This document shows, piece after piece, positions 9,195 to 17,940 of a stretch of DNA of 64,000 nucleotides. The position numbers and the translations under genes are program-made. The notes under the pieces are model-generated. The model did no database searches and was not told the DNA's origin. It saw only the letters and a program-made list of their open reading frames with translations. The stretch's first letter is position 1. Each line of letters starts with the position of its first letter. Source of the stretch: Pseudarthrobacter sp. PS3-L1 (lineage in GTDB: Bacteria > Actinomycetota > Actinomycetes > Actinomycetales > Micrococcaceae); NCBI RefSeq assembly GCF_030063285.1, contig NZ_JASISU010000001.1, positions 186,001 to 250,000 of the forward strand. Reading direction: 5' to 3'.

Positions 9195-10007
9195 CTACAT
9201 CTTTGCGAGTCGTGCGCGGACCATCAGGAAGACGCCGTAGCTCAGGAGCCCCAGCCCTACGGCGGCCAGCAGGTAACTGCCGTAGGGCTGGTCCTGGAGG
9301 GCCTTGAGGCCGCCGTCCAGTCCGGTTGATTCCTCCGGGTTTGACCCCAGTGCGGCAACCGCTACGAGAATGCCCGTGAGGAGCAGCACAGCACCTTTTG
9401 CAACATAGCCGGTCACGCCCAGGGCAATAACAGCCTTTCGGGGAGTGGCGCGGCTGGGAAGAACCAGATGCTTGGCAAAAGACTTCCGGATCCCACTGAC
9501 GGCGTAGATGACTCCACCAACGGAGATTCCCAGGCCAACTGCCACGAGGAGCACCACTCCGGCGGGAGCAGCGAGGACCGTGGCAGTGAGGTCGCTGGTC
9601 TTGGAGCTGCTGTCCGAGCCGGATCCGGTGCCCACAGCAAAAGAAAACAAGGTTGTCGCAAGCCCTGCATAGATGACAGCCTGGCCGGCAGCTTTAAGTT
9701 TTTTGAGGGTCTTGTCCTTGGTGGGCAGTTGGCCGTAATCGAAGATGGCATCGCTGACTTGCCACAGAGCCAGGGCGGCGCAGGCCGCAAAACTGCTCCA
9801 GAGCAGGAGGGGTCCAGCGGGCTGGCTTGCCAGTTCGGCCACGGCTCCACTGACGTCTGCGCTTCCGCCGCCGCCGGATGCCAGCCGCAGAACAGTGACT
9901 CCTATCAGCAGGTGCAACAGTCCGCTGACTGCGAAGCCAACACGAGCGAGGATCTCGAGGGCACCGGAATTTGTTGCCTGATAGGCGGCATCGGCAGCCT
10001 GGTGCAT
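9195..10007 (-). CDS. DUF1206 family membrane protein
   Basis: About 270 residues with six predicted membrane segments arranged as three similar two-helix units, for example ARVGFAVSGLLHLLIGVTVL, GQAVIYAGLATTLF and ALGVTGYVAKGAVLLLTGIL. Each unit has the G-[FY]-x-x-[KR]-G-x-[VL] style motif that defines DUF1206. The function of the family is unknown. The ATG at 10007 was chosen because upstream in-frame codons cross a dyad (10043-10058). It is transcribed divergently from the WXG gene. Confidence 0.8.
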   Translation of the reverse strand: MHQAADAAYQATNSGALEILARVGFAVSGLLHLLIGVTVLRLASGGGGSADVSGAVAELASQPAGPLLLWSSFAACAALALWQVSDAIFDYGQLPTKDKTLKKLKAAGQAVIYAGLATTLFSFAVGTGSGSDSSSKTSDLTATVLAAPAGVVLLVAVGLGISVGGVIYAVSGIRKSFAKHLVLPSRATPRKAVIALGVTGYVAKGAVLLLTGILVAVAALGSNPEESTGLDGGLKALQDQPYGSYLLAAVGLGLLSYGVFLMVRARLAKM

Positions 10008-10042
10008 TTCGTCTTTGATGACTGTTTCCTTCCGTAGGGCCA

Positions 10043-10058
10043 CGGACCACATGGTCCG
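10043..10058. promoter_or_regulatory. Inverted repeat CGGACCA-CA-TGGTCCG between DUF1206 and WXG genes
   Basis: Two perfect 7-bp arms are separated by 2 bp, 36 bp upstream of the DUF1206 start. The whole 272-bp gap (10008-10279) otherwise shows only the ribosome-binding sequence GGGGAGAAATC before the WXG gene and a looser CCATGGG/CCCATGG repeat near 10182-10203. It is a possible operator; the regulator is unknown. Confidence 0.3.
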
Positions 10059-10279
10059 CTGACCGTGTCGGCTCCGCCGCGGAGGTCACCTCCACAGCAG
10101 AGGACCATGATTCCATGTCTGCCCATGGCGTGGGAATCCCACACGTAGGCGGTTGCTGGCGGGGAGGGCTGCGGCCAAAGTCGCCATGGGTAGTCATGCC
10201 CATGGCCGGCGTGCACGAGGTATGCCACGATGATCTGCAGTGAATCAGCTTTACCGGCATCTTTCCATGGGGAGAAATC

Positions 10280-11851
10280 ATGACCTTTTACGGCGCAGAC
10301 GTGGATCAACTGCGTGCTTTGGCTAAAGCAGTCGACAAAGCAGCAAACCTGCTGAGCACCAAGGCTTCGTCCCTTCAGGGCCAGATCATGGCAGCACCCT
10401 GGAAGGGGAGTGACGGGGACCAGTTCAGGCATGAATGGACCAGCAGTCACCGGCCCAGCCTTGACCGCATAGTCAGCAGCCTGCAGGAAAATGCGCGCAT
10501 GCTGAAGCAGAATGCCGATGAGCAAGAAAAGTCTTCCGGTGCCGACACCGCTGCCGGTGCCACTGCCCCCACTCCTGGAAGTTTTACGGCCCTCGCCGAC
10601 TGGTTCACGAAACAGGTCGAGGAAGCAAAGGCGCTCAACGAACACCGCGATGCCCTGGAATCCGGTTTGGCCGCGATGGTCAAGGGAACTTCCGAGGAAC
10701 AGGCTGCCTGGTGGGCTTCGCTCTCGGCCGAGGACCAGAAGTACCTGATTGAAGGCTCCGGTAAATACGGCCCCTTGGCGACTGAACTGATGAAGATGGA
10801 CGGTGGAATTCCCGAATCAGTCCAGCAGCAGGCACGCGAACACCTCCAGGACGTCGCGCGAGCTGATATCCCCATCTATTCAGAAGCCGGCAGCGCCTCC
10901 ATTGAGGCCCGGGTTGCCTGGGTGCACGGTGGCGCCGAAGTGGGTACCGAAGTGGTGGAAAATGCTGATGGCAGCGCCACCATGATGGTCTACGGAAATA
11001 TGGGTCTCGGCGTCAATGACACCAGCGGCACGGTGGGCGCGACGCTGAACGGCGAAGTCTCACGTGAGTACACATTTGGTTCAGTCGAAGAAGCCATGGC
11101 CGCCCGTGAACAGATGTACCGGGACCTGCCACCGGATAGCGCAGGGGACATCAAGGATGTTGCCGGAAACCCGCCGGGATACATCCTGGACACCATTGAC
11201 AATTCCGCTGCGGAGAATGGAACCACCGGCCACGGCGACAAAGCCAAGGGCACACTGTCCTTCGAGGCGGAAGGCGAGGCTGGCGCTGCGTCAGGTTCAG
11301 CTTCTCTTGACCTGGCGTACGAGAAGAACCTCACGGACGGAACCTCAACAGCCAGTGCCGAGGTTTCCGCCTCCGGCAAGCTGGACCTTGATGGCCAGAC
11401 GTTTGAGGCATCCGGCAAGGGAGGCCTTCAACTGAATATGGGGAGTGACAACACCATTGATTCGGTGTCCCTTTCCATGGAGGGCACGGTGGCCCAGGGC
11501 CTGAAGGAGGGGATAGATGTGGACGCGGCCAAAGTCGAATCCAGTGTCACGTCCGGAGCGCAGGGCACTGTGAAAATTGATGTTGCCTACACCCCTGAAA
11601 ACAAGGAAGTGATTGACAGCTACATGCGCAACGTAGCGCTGGGCAACGACTCCGCAGCTGACCAAGATGCGGCAAGACTCTATGACGCCGGTGCGGCAAC
11701 AGTTCAGGTCAACAGTGTGGTCAATGCCTCCACGGAAGCCGGATTTGACGTCAAGGTTGGTGAAGTGGAGGTGAAGACGGAAACCGAGGTCTCCACCAAC
11801 GTCTCCACGTACTATAAAGTCCCCAATGACACCCGGCTTGAAAGCCTCTGA
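10280..11851 (+). CDS. WXG100-like N-terminal domain fused to a large beta-rich domain (ESX-type candidate)
   Basis: 523 residues. Residues 1-85 look like an ESX/WXG100 helical hairpin: two amphipathic helices with W41-K-G43 at the turn (APWKGSDGDQF) and a heptad-rich second helix (LDRIVSSLQENARMLKQNADE). A second helical part (about 100-190) contains the Trp pair AWWASLSAEDQKYL. From about 200 to the end the protein is Ser/Ala/Gly/Glu-rich with alternating strands, such as SGSASLDLAYEKNLTDGTST and SAEVSASGKLDLDGQTF. This resembles type VII-associated proteins with a C-terminal effector or stalk. No toxin catalytic motif is evident, no EccC or other secretion gene lies nearby, and the function is inferred only. 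Confidence 0.6.
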   Translation: MTFYGADVDQLRALAKAVDKAANLLSTKASSLQGQIMAAPWKGSDGDQFRHEWTSSHRPSLDRIVSSLQENARMLKQNADEQEKSSGADTAAGATAPTPGSFTALADWFTKQVEEAKALNEHRDALESGLAAMVKGTSEEQAAWWASLSAEDQKYLIEGSGKYGPLATELMKMDGGIPESVQQQAREHLQDVARADIPIYSEAGSASIEARVAWVHGGAEVGTEVVENADGSATMMVYGNMGLGVNDTSGTVGATLNGEVSREYTFGSVEEAMAAREQMYRDLPPDSAGDIKDVAGNPPGYILDTIDNSAAENGTTGHGDKAKGTLSFEAEGEAGAASGSASLDLAYEKNLTDGTSTASAEVSASGKLDLDGQTFEASGKGGLQLNMGSDNTIDSVSLSMEGTVAQGLKEGIDVDAAKVESSVTSGAQGTVKIDVAYTPENKEVIDSYMRNVALGNDSAADQDAARLYDAGAATVQVNSVVNASTEAGFDVKVGEVEVKTETEVSTNVSTYYKVPNDTRLESL

Positions 11852-11907
11852 CGGCCAGCCTCAACCGCATCACACGGCCACGACGTACAGCTGAAGGAGC
11901 TTTTTTA

Positions 11908-12354
11908 ATGAGCGTGCACATTGATTCACCGCTAGGCTACACAGCCCAATTCCCGGACTTTACCCAGGCCCTGGATGACTCTACTGCCGGCCCGGAGACG
12001 GAGCAGTTTGCGTTGCCCGGCAATGTCCTGGTGACAGTCATCAAGGACGCCACCTCAGTGAAGGACGCCCCCCAGATCACGGGCTGGGCACATCTCATGT
12101 CCGAGTTCTACCTCAGGGAACGGGGCGGCCAGAAGCTCACCGAGGGCGAGCTGGACCTGCCGGGCAAGGCATCGTTCGCTGTCGTGGTGGGATACACCAG
12201 TGCTGATGGTTCCCCCAAGGCCGCTGCCACGGTGGGCACCTGGGAAGAGAGTACGTTCCTGGGCATCGTCGTTATCTGGCCGTTCGTCAACCCGGAACTG
12301 GAACCCCGACTTGAGCTCCTCAGGGACGTGGTGGGAGCCATCCGCGTCAAGTAG
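11908..12354 (+). CDS. Small soluble protein, PsbP/DcrB/LpqN-like fold suspected
   Basis: 148 residues, no signal peptide and no membrane segment. The pattern (PLGYTAQFPDF opening, a central VVVGYTSADGSPKAAATVGTW pair of strands, and a C-terminal FVNPELEPRLELLRDVVGAIRV helix) resembles Mog1/PsbP/DcrB-like proteins, including LpqN-like proteins found beside WXG genes. It follows the WXG protein by 56 bp with ribosome-binding GAAGGAGC, so the two are probably co-transcribed. It could be a chaperone or immunity partner. The fold assignment is from pattern only. Confidence 0.5.
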   Translation: MSVHIDSPLGYTAQFPDFTQALDDSTAGPETEQFALPGNVLVTVIKDATSVKDAPQITGWAHLMSEFYLRERGGQKLTEGELDLPGKASFAVVVGYTSADGSPKAAATVGTWEESTFLGIVVIWPFVNPELEPRLELLRDVVGAIRVK

Positions 12355-12360
12355 TTCGGG

Positions 12361-13275
12361 CTAACGACGGCGATACGCCAGGTCAAAAACCAGCCTCCCG
12401 GCGTCGTGGGCCTTCAGTTCGAAACTGGTCAGTACGCGACCAGCGAATCGCGGCGCCCAGCCACCGACCGTATCGGTACCTTCATTGGGTCCGGTGTGGC
12501 CGGTACTGACAGGGTCGCGACCCTCCCGCACGGGGGCGCCGCCCACCACCGACTCGACGCCAGATTCCCACACCTGGGTGAGGGGGCTGTCCGGGCCGGT
12601 GCGCTCGCCGTCATACAGGTTCTCAAAATCCGGGGAATCGGCCAGGACTTCGCGGACGTGGACAGCGTAGTTGGACCAATCGGTGGCGATCCGGAACAGG
12701 CCGCCGGGTTCCAGTGCAGCGGCTGCCTGCGCGGCGAACTCGGGCTGGATCAGGCGGCGCTTGTGGTGGCGCGACTTGTGCCAGGGATCGGGAAAGAAGA
12801 CCCACACTTCGCTCACGGAGCCGGCGGGAAGCATGGTGTTCAGCACCTCGGGCGCATTCGCCTCGACCACCCGGACATTGGTCAGGCCGCGGCTGTTGAT
12901 CTTGATGATGGTGTTGGCCAACCCCGGCGTATAGACCTCCACGGCCAGGAAGTCCTTGTCGGGGTTCTCGGCGGCGGCGTGGCATACCGCATCTCCCAAC
13001 CCTGAACCGATTTCGACTATCAGTGGAGCCGTTCGTCCAAACTCCGCCTCGGCGTCGAACGTGAACTCCGGGTGCACGGAGGTGTTGGCAATGTGGCGGG
13101 GCACATCCACTGCCCACCGGTCCGCGTGCTCTTCCCACGCGGTCTGACGCCGACCCTGCAACCGGGTACCGCGCCGCACAAAACTGACCGGCCGCCCGCC
13201 GTAGGTGCCAAAGGATGCCTGCGTTCCCGGGGTGATGGGGCGGGACTGCTGCGGGGTATCTGGGGATTCACTCAT
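12361..13275 (-). CDS. trmB: tRNA (guanine-N7-)-methyltransferase
   Basis: 304 residues. It makes m7G46 in tRNA variable loops using S-adenosylmethionine. The SAM-binding segment VEIGSGLGDAV, the LAVEVYTPGLAN strand and the TrmB signature VFFPDPWHKSRHHKRRLIQP are clear. I set the start at ATG 13273-13275 (MSESPDTPQQ); the frame stays open far upstream but that part crosses the divergent MFS promoter region. An actinobacterial N-terminal extension of about 60 residues precedes the core. It is convergent with the PsbP-like gene (6 bp apart). Confidence 0.93.
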   Translation of the reverse strand: MSESPDTPQQSRPITPGTQASFGTYGGRPVSFVRRGTRLQGRRQTAWEEHADRWAVDVPRHIANTSVHPEFTFDAEAEFGRTAPLIVEIGSGLGDAVCHAAAENPDKDFLAVEVYTPGLANTIIKINSRGLTNVRVVEANAPEVLNTMLPAGSVSEVWVFFPDPWHKSRHHKRRLIQPEFAAQAAAALEPGGLFRIATDWSNYAVHVREVLADSPDFENLYDGERTGPDSPLTQVWESGVESVVGGAPVREGRDPVSTGHTGPNEGTDTVGGWAPRFAGRVLTSFELKAHDAGRLVFDLAYRRR

Positions 13276-13368
13276 CAGCACCAGAATACCGGCTTGGGGT
13301 GGTGGGGCAGGTGCGCGGTCTGCACCTGGGGCGATGCCCAGCCCAGAGGTACCTGCAACAATGGCCGC

Positions 13369-14604
13369 GTGAACGTCGAAGGAAAAACCGCCCCGGGAGA
13401 GTCCTCCGCAGCTCCGGTTCCACGGCACGGCCGGACGGTGCTCGTTTTGCTGGGGGCCTGCCTGGTCCTGGTCGGCCTCAACCTCCGCACCGTCTTTTCC
13501 AGCTTCTCCGCTGTTCTGCCGGAACTGACGGCCGACATCGGCCTGCCAGGATGGGCGGTGGTGGTCCTGACCACCGTCCCGGTGACGCTGCTGGGAGTTT
13601 TTGCGCCGCTGGCGCCGTGGCTGGCCCGCAGGTTTGGGGCCGAAAGGGTCCTGCTGGGAGCCATGGCACTCCTTACTGTTGGCCTGGTGATAAGGCCCTC
13701 GGAGCTCCCCGGTGCCGGGCACCTGCCCACCCTGCTGGCTGGGACTGCCGTGTGCGGGGCGGCGATCTCGGTATGCAACGTCCTGCTTCCCGGCGTCGTC
13801 AAGCAGGATTTTCCGCATCGGCTGGGACTCATGGGAGGCCTATATACCACAGCGATCTGTGCCTCCGCGGCTCTCGGCGCCGGGTTCACCTACCCGGTCT
13901 ACGCGCTCACCGGCCAATGGACTGCGGCACTGTGGGTCTGGGCGGTTCCGGCCGGCGTCGTCCTGCTCCTCTTCCTGCCGCTGGCGCTGCGAATCCCGCG
14001 GCACAGGGTTGTCCCTGGGAAGGTGGGCACGGCTGTGTGGCGCTCGCCGGTGGCATGGCAGATCACGGCTTTCATGGTGCTGCAGGCCATGATGTCGTTC
14101 AGCGTTTTTGCGTGGCTAGCGCCGATTCTGCGTGAGCGGGGGATCAGCGGCGGGACGGCGGGGTTGATCGTCTCCACCTCGATTGCCCTGCAGATGCTGG
14201 GATCGCTGTTTGCGCCGGCGCTTGCGGCCCGCTGTAGGGACCAGCGGGCCATCAACGTGGTGGTGGCGCTCATGACCGGCAGTGGATTTGCGCTCTGTAT
14301 TTTTGGGCCGCTCGGGCTGATCTGGGCGTGGGCCGCCCTTTTGGGCCTGGGCCAGGGAAGCCTGACAGCTGTGGCGCTGACCATGATCACCCTCCGGACC
14401 CGCAATGGACCCACTGCTGCCCGGCTTTCGGGAATGATGCAGGGAGTGGGCTACGGTGTTGGATCCACGGGAACGCTGATGGTGGGGCAATTGCACCAGG
14501 GCACAGGGTCTTTTGCCGCAGCCGGTGTGCTGTTCCTGGTGGTGGGCGCCCTCGCTGCCGTTTTTGGCTACCGGGCCGGGATCAGCAGGTACGTGGGCGG
14601 GTAG
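13369..14604 (+). CDS. MFS transporter, CynX/NimT type
   Basis: About 411 residues and twelve membrane segments. The first helix carries GLNLRTVFSSFSAVLPEL, typical of the CynX/NimT (cyanate/2-nitroimidazole) branch, where the LNLR motif is conserved. A loop 2-3 motif of the LARRFGAERVLL type is present. I propose the GTG at 13369 as start because it leaves a short hydrophilic N-terminus (VNVEGKTAPGESSA); no strong ribosome-binding sequence supports it, so the start is uncertain. It is divergent from trmB and followed by a GNAT gene 37 bp downstream. Substrate unknown. Confidence 0.8.
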   Translation: MNVEGKTAPGESSAAPVPRHGRTVLVLLGACLVLVGLNLRTVFSSFSAVLPELTADIGLPGWAVVVLTTVPVTLLGVFAPLAPWLARRFGAERVLLGAMALLTVGLVIRPSELPGAGHLPTLLAGTAVCGAAISVCNVLLPGVVKQDFPHRLGLMGGLYTTAICASAALGAGFTYPVYALTGQWTAALWVWAVPAGVVLLLFLPLALRIPRHRVVPGKVGTAVWRSPVAWQITAFMVLQAMMSFSVFAWLAPILRERGISGGTAGLIVSTSIALQMLGSLFAPALAARCRDQRAINVVVALMTGSGFALCIFGPLGLIWAWAALLGLGQGSLTAVALTMITLRTRNGPTAARLSGMMQGVGYGVGSTGTLMVGQLHQGTGSFAAAGVLFLVVGALAAVFGYRAGISRYVGG

Positions 14605-14641
14605 GGGCTGCTGCTTCGTTGTACGTTGCCCAGCTAGGCTG

Positions 14642-15133
14642 ATGCCCATGGAGATTCGAGTGGGCACGGACCGCGACTGGCCGGAGATCTATAGCTTCTA
14701 TCGGTCCACCATGGCCGCCGGGCTGACCTATGCCTTGCCAGCGGATCAGGGCCTCGACGAGGCCAGGCCGTTCTGGATGGAGTCGGCTCCCGGCCAGACG
14801 GTTGTTGCAGTCGATGGGACGGACATCCTTGGCTCGGCGAAAATGGGTCCCAACCGCCCTGGCCGCGGCAGTCATATTGCGACTGCCTCGTTCCTGGTGG
14901 CACCTGCACACGAAGGCAGGGGAGTAGGGCGGGCGCTCGGCAGGTACGTCCTCGACTGGGCGCGCAGCGAGGGCTATCACGGCATTCAGTTCAACGCCGT
15001 CGTCGAAACAAACCTGGCCGCGGTCCACCTGTGGAAATCCCTGGGCTTCACCGTCGTTGGTACCGTTCCGGAGGCCTTCGATCATCCAGACCATGGACTG
15101 GTGGGCCTGCACGTGATGTACCGGGTGCTATAG
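14642..15133 (+). CDS. GNAT-family N-acetyltransferase
   Basis: 163 residues. A single GNAT domain shows the acetyl-CoA-binding motif FLVAPAHEGRGVGRALGRYV (R-G-x-G-x-A) and the C-terminal NAVVETNLAAVHLWKSLGF pattern, which is typical of small-molecule acetyltransferases. ATG 14642 is followed by an in-frame ATG at 14648; either may be used. It lies directly behind the MFS gene and convergent with soxR (4 bp), so it may share the MFS transcript. The substrate cannot be told. Confidence 0.85.
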   Translation: MPMEIRVGTDRDWPEIYSFYRSTMAAGLTYALPADQGLDEARPFWMESAPGQTVVAVDGTDILGSAKMGPNRPGRGSHIATASFLVAPAHEGRGVGRALGRYVLDWARSEGYHGIQFNAVVETNLAAVHLWKSLGFTVVGTVPEAFDHPDHGLVGLHVMYRVL

Positions 15134-15137
15134 CGGC

Positions 15138-15602
15138 TTAGCCCAGGCCCGATTGCCAGAGCACCGGGCCGTCACCCATTGCCGCCAGGAGATCACGAGG
15201 ATTCTGCAGGCTGCACGATTTCAGGCTCAGGCAACCGCAGCCAATGCAGCTGTTCAGATCCCTGCGGAGGTGCTCCAGTGTGGAGATCCGCGCATCGAGC
15301 TCAGTCCGCCACACCCTCGACAGCTTTTCCCAGTCCTGCTTGGTGGGAGTCCTGCCATCGGGGAGGGACTCCAGCGCTGTCAGGATCTCCTTCAGCGGAA
15401 TCCCCACGCGCTGGGACACCCGGATGAACGCCACCCGGCGGAGCGTGTCCCGGCGATAGCGCCGCTGGTTGCCTGCGCTTCGGTCTGCACTGATCAGGCC
15501 ATTCCGCTCGTAAAAGTGCAGGGCGGATGCCGTCACTCCACTTCGGCGGGACACCTCACCAATACTCAGCCACTGGTGTGGTCCGGGTGCTTGCTGTGCC
15601 AT
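15138..15602 (-). CDS. soxR: Redox-sensitive MerR-family activator SoxR
   Basis: 154 residues. A MerR winged helix (LSIGEVSRRSGVTASALHFYE) and dimerisation helix are followed by the diagnostic [2Fe-2S] cysteines C119, C122, C124 and C130 (C-x2-C-x-C-x5-C). SoxR is activated by redox-cycling compounds and twists a promoter with a long spacer. In actinobacteria it usually controls efflux pumps and enzymes rather than soxS. Here it diverges from an MFS exporter whose promoter contains a textbook SoxR box (15652-15673). The start ATG is supported by AAGGGGAAGC just upstream. Confidence 0.95.
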   Translation of the reverse strand: MAQQAPGPHQWLSIGEVSRRSGVTASALHFYERNGLISADRSAGNQRRYRRDTLRRVAFIRVSQRVGIPLKEILTALESLPDGRTPTKQDWEKLSRVWRTELDARISTLEHLRRDLNSCIGCGCLSLKSCSLQNPRDLLAAMGDGPVLWQSGLG

Positions 15603-15649
15603 GCTTCCCCTTGGCGGACTCTTTTGTGCAGACCCCGCATCGATCCATT

Positions 15650-15680
15650 TTGACCTCAACCTTAGTTGAGGTCTTAGCGT
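15650..15680 (+). promoter_or_regulatory. SoxR-controlled promoter with 19-bp spacer
   Basis: A -35 TTGACC (15650-15655) and -10 TAGCGT (15675-15680) are separated by 19 bp, the over-long spacing typical of MerR-family promoters. The SoxR dyad at 15652-15673 fills the spacer: 9-bp arms GACCTCAAC and GTTGAGGTC around CTTA, close to the known soxS box. The predicted start of transcription falls at about 15687-15688, on the second ATG of the exporter gene, so the mRNA is probably leaderless. Confidence 0.8.
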
Positions 15681-15687
15681 AATGCCC

Positions 15688-17151
15688 ATGACCACTGAAC
15701 AGGCCCCACCCGTGCACGACTCTTCACCTGAACAGACTGAACCCACCGCCGCCCACGGCCCGGCCCAGCCGGGCCCTGGGATCCTTCAGCACCCCCACCT
15801 GTGGGTCACCATCGGCGCGTGCGCCCTGGTTTTCCTCAGCGCGTTTGAGTCTCTGGCAGTGACCAAAGTGATGCCTCTGGTGAGCCGCGAACTTGATGGT
15901 GCCCGCCTGTACGCGCTGGCTTTTGCCGGGCCGCTGGCCACTGGGGTTATCGGCATGGTGGCCGCCGGCAACTGGTCTGACAGGCGTGGACCGACAACGC
16001 CGCTCTACCTATCCACAGCGCTTTTTGTGGTGGGCTTGGTCATGGCCGGCTTAGCTACCAGCATGCCCGCACTCGTGGCTGGCAGGTTGGTTCAGGGCCT
16101 TGGTGGCGGCGCCATCACCGTTGCCCTCTACGTGGTGGTGGCACGGGTCTACCCCGCTGCGTTGCATCCCAAAATATTTGCCGCATTCTCGGCAGCCTGG
16201 GTTGTCCCCTCCCTGATAGGGCCTTTCATCGCAGGGGTAGTGGCAAGCGCTTTGAGCTGGCACTGGGTGTTCCTTGGTGTTGTGTTCCTGGTGATCCCTG
16301 CGCTGGCCATGCTGGTCCCGGCGCTACGGAGCATGAAGCCGCAGGGTACGGGTCTGGATGAAGCACCAGTTTCTCCCGGACCGTGGAAATTTGGCCGCCT
16401 TGCCTGGGCCGTTGTGGCTGCCCTTGCCGTTCTTGGCCTCAACCTCTCCTCTGCCGTGCAGATCGACGGGTTTCCGTGGGCGTCACTGATGCTGGCCGTC
16501 ATCGCCGTGACCATCGCCCTGGTGGCTGTTCGCCCCCTGGTTCCCGTGGGTACGCTCCGCGCACTCCGCGGCCTGCCGAGTGTCATCCTGGTACGTGGCC
16601 TCGTCTCTGCAGCGTTCTTCGGCACGGAGGTGTACCTCCCGTATCTCCTCATCGAGCGCTACAACTTTTCGCCCCAGTTTGCCGGGCTGACGCTTACCGT
16701 TGGTGCGCTGGCTTGGGCGAGTGCCTCAACGGTGCAGGGACGGCTCGGGGATCGGCTCAACCACCGGGTGGCTGTCCGGATCGGAACGGCATCAGTGCTG
16801 GCCGCCGTTGTCATAGCCCTCGTGACGGCTGCGCTGCATCTGCTGCCCGCCGTCGCGATTGTTGGATGGATTTTTGGTGGCGCGGGGATGGGACTGGTGT
16901 ACCCGAGGTTGAGCGTCTTGACGCTTGCGCTCTCATCAAGGGAGACCCAGGGATTCAACAGTTCAGCCATGACCATTGCTGATTCCTTGGGTGGTGCGTT
17001 GGCGCTGGCCACCACGGGAATTATTTTTACCGGTCTTGCGGCCGTCGGTGGCAGCTTCGCTGGCGTGTTTTCCCTGGCAGCGATTTTGGCCGCGTGCGCG
17101 GTAGTGGTGGCTCCTCGGGTTCCGGCGGGAGGCAGTTCTTCACTGGGCTGA
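15688..17151 (+). CDS. MFS exporter under SoxR control
   Basis: About 487 residues with twelve to fourteen predicted membrane segments and a hydrophilic N-terminal tail of about 35 residues. Motif A-like NWSDRRGPTTPLYL follows helix 2 and AGRLVQGLGGGAITVALYVV lies in helix 4, matching drug-exporter MFS families. ATG 15682 is six bases upstream in frame, but the SoxR promoter predicts transcription starting at or near 15688, so I chose that codon. By analogy with other actinobacterial SoxR targets it likely exports redox-active or toxic small molecules. Confidence 0.85.
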   Translation: MTTEQAPPVHDSSPEQTEPTAAHGPAQPGPGILQHPHLWVTIGACALVFLSAFESLAVTKVMPLVSRELDGARLYALAFAGPLATGVIGMVAAGNWSDRRGPTTPLYLSTALFVVGLVMAGLATSMPALVAGRLVQGLGGGAITVALYVVVARVYPAALHPKIFAAFSAAWVVPSLIGPFIAGVVASALSWHWVFLGVVFLVIPALAMLVPALRSMKPQGTGLDEAPVSPGPWKFGRLAWAVVAALAVLGLNLSSAVQIDGFPWASLMLAVIAVTIALVAVRPLVPVGTLRALRGLPSVILVRGLVSAAFFGTEVYLPYLLIERYNFSPQFAGLTLTVGALAWASASTVQGRLGDRLNHRVAVRIGTASVLAAVVIALVTAALHLLPAVAIVGWIFGGAGMGLVYPRLSVLTLALSSRETQGFNSSAMTIADSLGGALALATTGIIFTGLAAVGGSFAGVFSLAAILAACAVVVAPRVPAGGSSSLG

Positions 17152-17185
17152 GGGCTGCGCGCAATCCCCAGGTTGGGGGCGGGTG

Positions 17186-17872
17186 TTACGCCTGCAGCCG
17201 CAGGGCGCTGAGGACGACGTCGGCAACCACCGCTTCCTGGCCGTCGGGTCCGGCGATGGGCCGCCGGCGGTCCTCGCTCACGTCCAGGCGCCAGCGGTGG
17301 CCGTCGAGCTCCAGTTCGGCAACAACGTCCGCGGCGGTGAACAGGGCATGGGCAACGCGGTGTGCGCCCCAGGGTGGAAGGTGGTCCGGGTGGTGCCCAA
17401 CTATCAGCAGCATTCCGCCGGTCCGGACCGCACCGGCCGCTGTGGCAAGGGCCTGCTGCCACGGAAGGGCTGTGGAATGGAGGAACTGCGCTGAAACAAG
17501 ATCGAATTCCGCGGACGGCTTCCAGTCGTTGAGGTCCCGAAGCTCCCACGAAATCTGACCGTGCAGGTCCTGCCCGGCGCTGGCCTGGTGTTCGGCCGCC
17601 CGGGCAAGTGCCACTGCTGAGACATCGACGGCACACACGTTCCATCCCTGGGATGCCAGCCACAGGGCGTCGCCACCTTCGCCGCAGCCAAGATCCAGGG
17701 CGTTTCCGCCCGGCTTGCCGCTGATTTCCGCCACCAGTTGGGGATTTGCGTTCCCGCTCCAGCGGCGCCCGGATGCGGAATACATCTCGTCCCACATGCG
17801 CGCAGCGTGGACTGGATCTGTGGTCTCGAACGGGGCCGGTTCCTCGTGGTGGTGTGTTGTGTCAGGGTTCAT
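17186..17872 (-). CDS. Class I SAM-dependent methyltransferase
   Basis: About 228 residues. The SAM motif NALDLGCGEGGDALWLA (motif I), the acidic strand NVCAVDVSAVAL, and FDLVSAQFLHS (motif IV-like) are clear. The overall layout resembles TehB/thiopurine-type small methyltransferases. The ATG at 17872 was chosen because it gives MNPDTTHHHEEPAPF directly before the family N-terminus; its ribosome-binding sequence is poor. It is convergent with the MFS exporter, with a 34-bp gap. The substrate cannot be read from the sequence. Confidence 0.82.
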   Translation of the reverse strand: MNPDTTHHHEEPAPFETTDPVHAARMWDEMYSASGRRWSGNANPQLVAEISGKPGGNALDLGCGEGGDALWLASQGWNVCAVDVSAVALARAAEHQASAGQDLHGQISWELRDLNDWKPSAEFDLVSAQFLHSTALPWQQALATAAGAVRTGGMLLIVGHHPDHLPPWGAHRVAHALFTAADVVAELELDGHRWRLDVSEDRRRPIAGPDGQEAVVADVVLSALRLQA

Positions 17873-17940
17873 GGCCCAAGCCTGCCCCGCGATGACGCCC
17901 TTTGCAATGCCCCAAACCAGGAGGGTGCAGGAGTCGATGC

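Noticed and set aside
10008..10052. N-terminal extension of the DUF1206 protein to 10052
   Set aside because: It would cross an inverted repeat and add a non-conserved segment; ATG 10007 starts close to the first helix.
12361..13818. Long trmB form extending to 13818
   Set aside because: The extra 180 codons cross the divergent MFS gene and have no TrmB similarity; ATG 13275 gives the family length.
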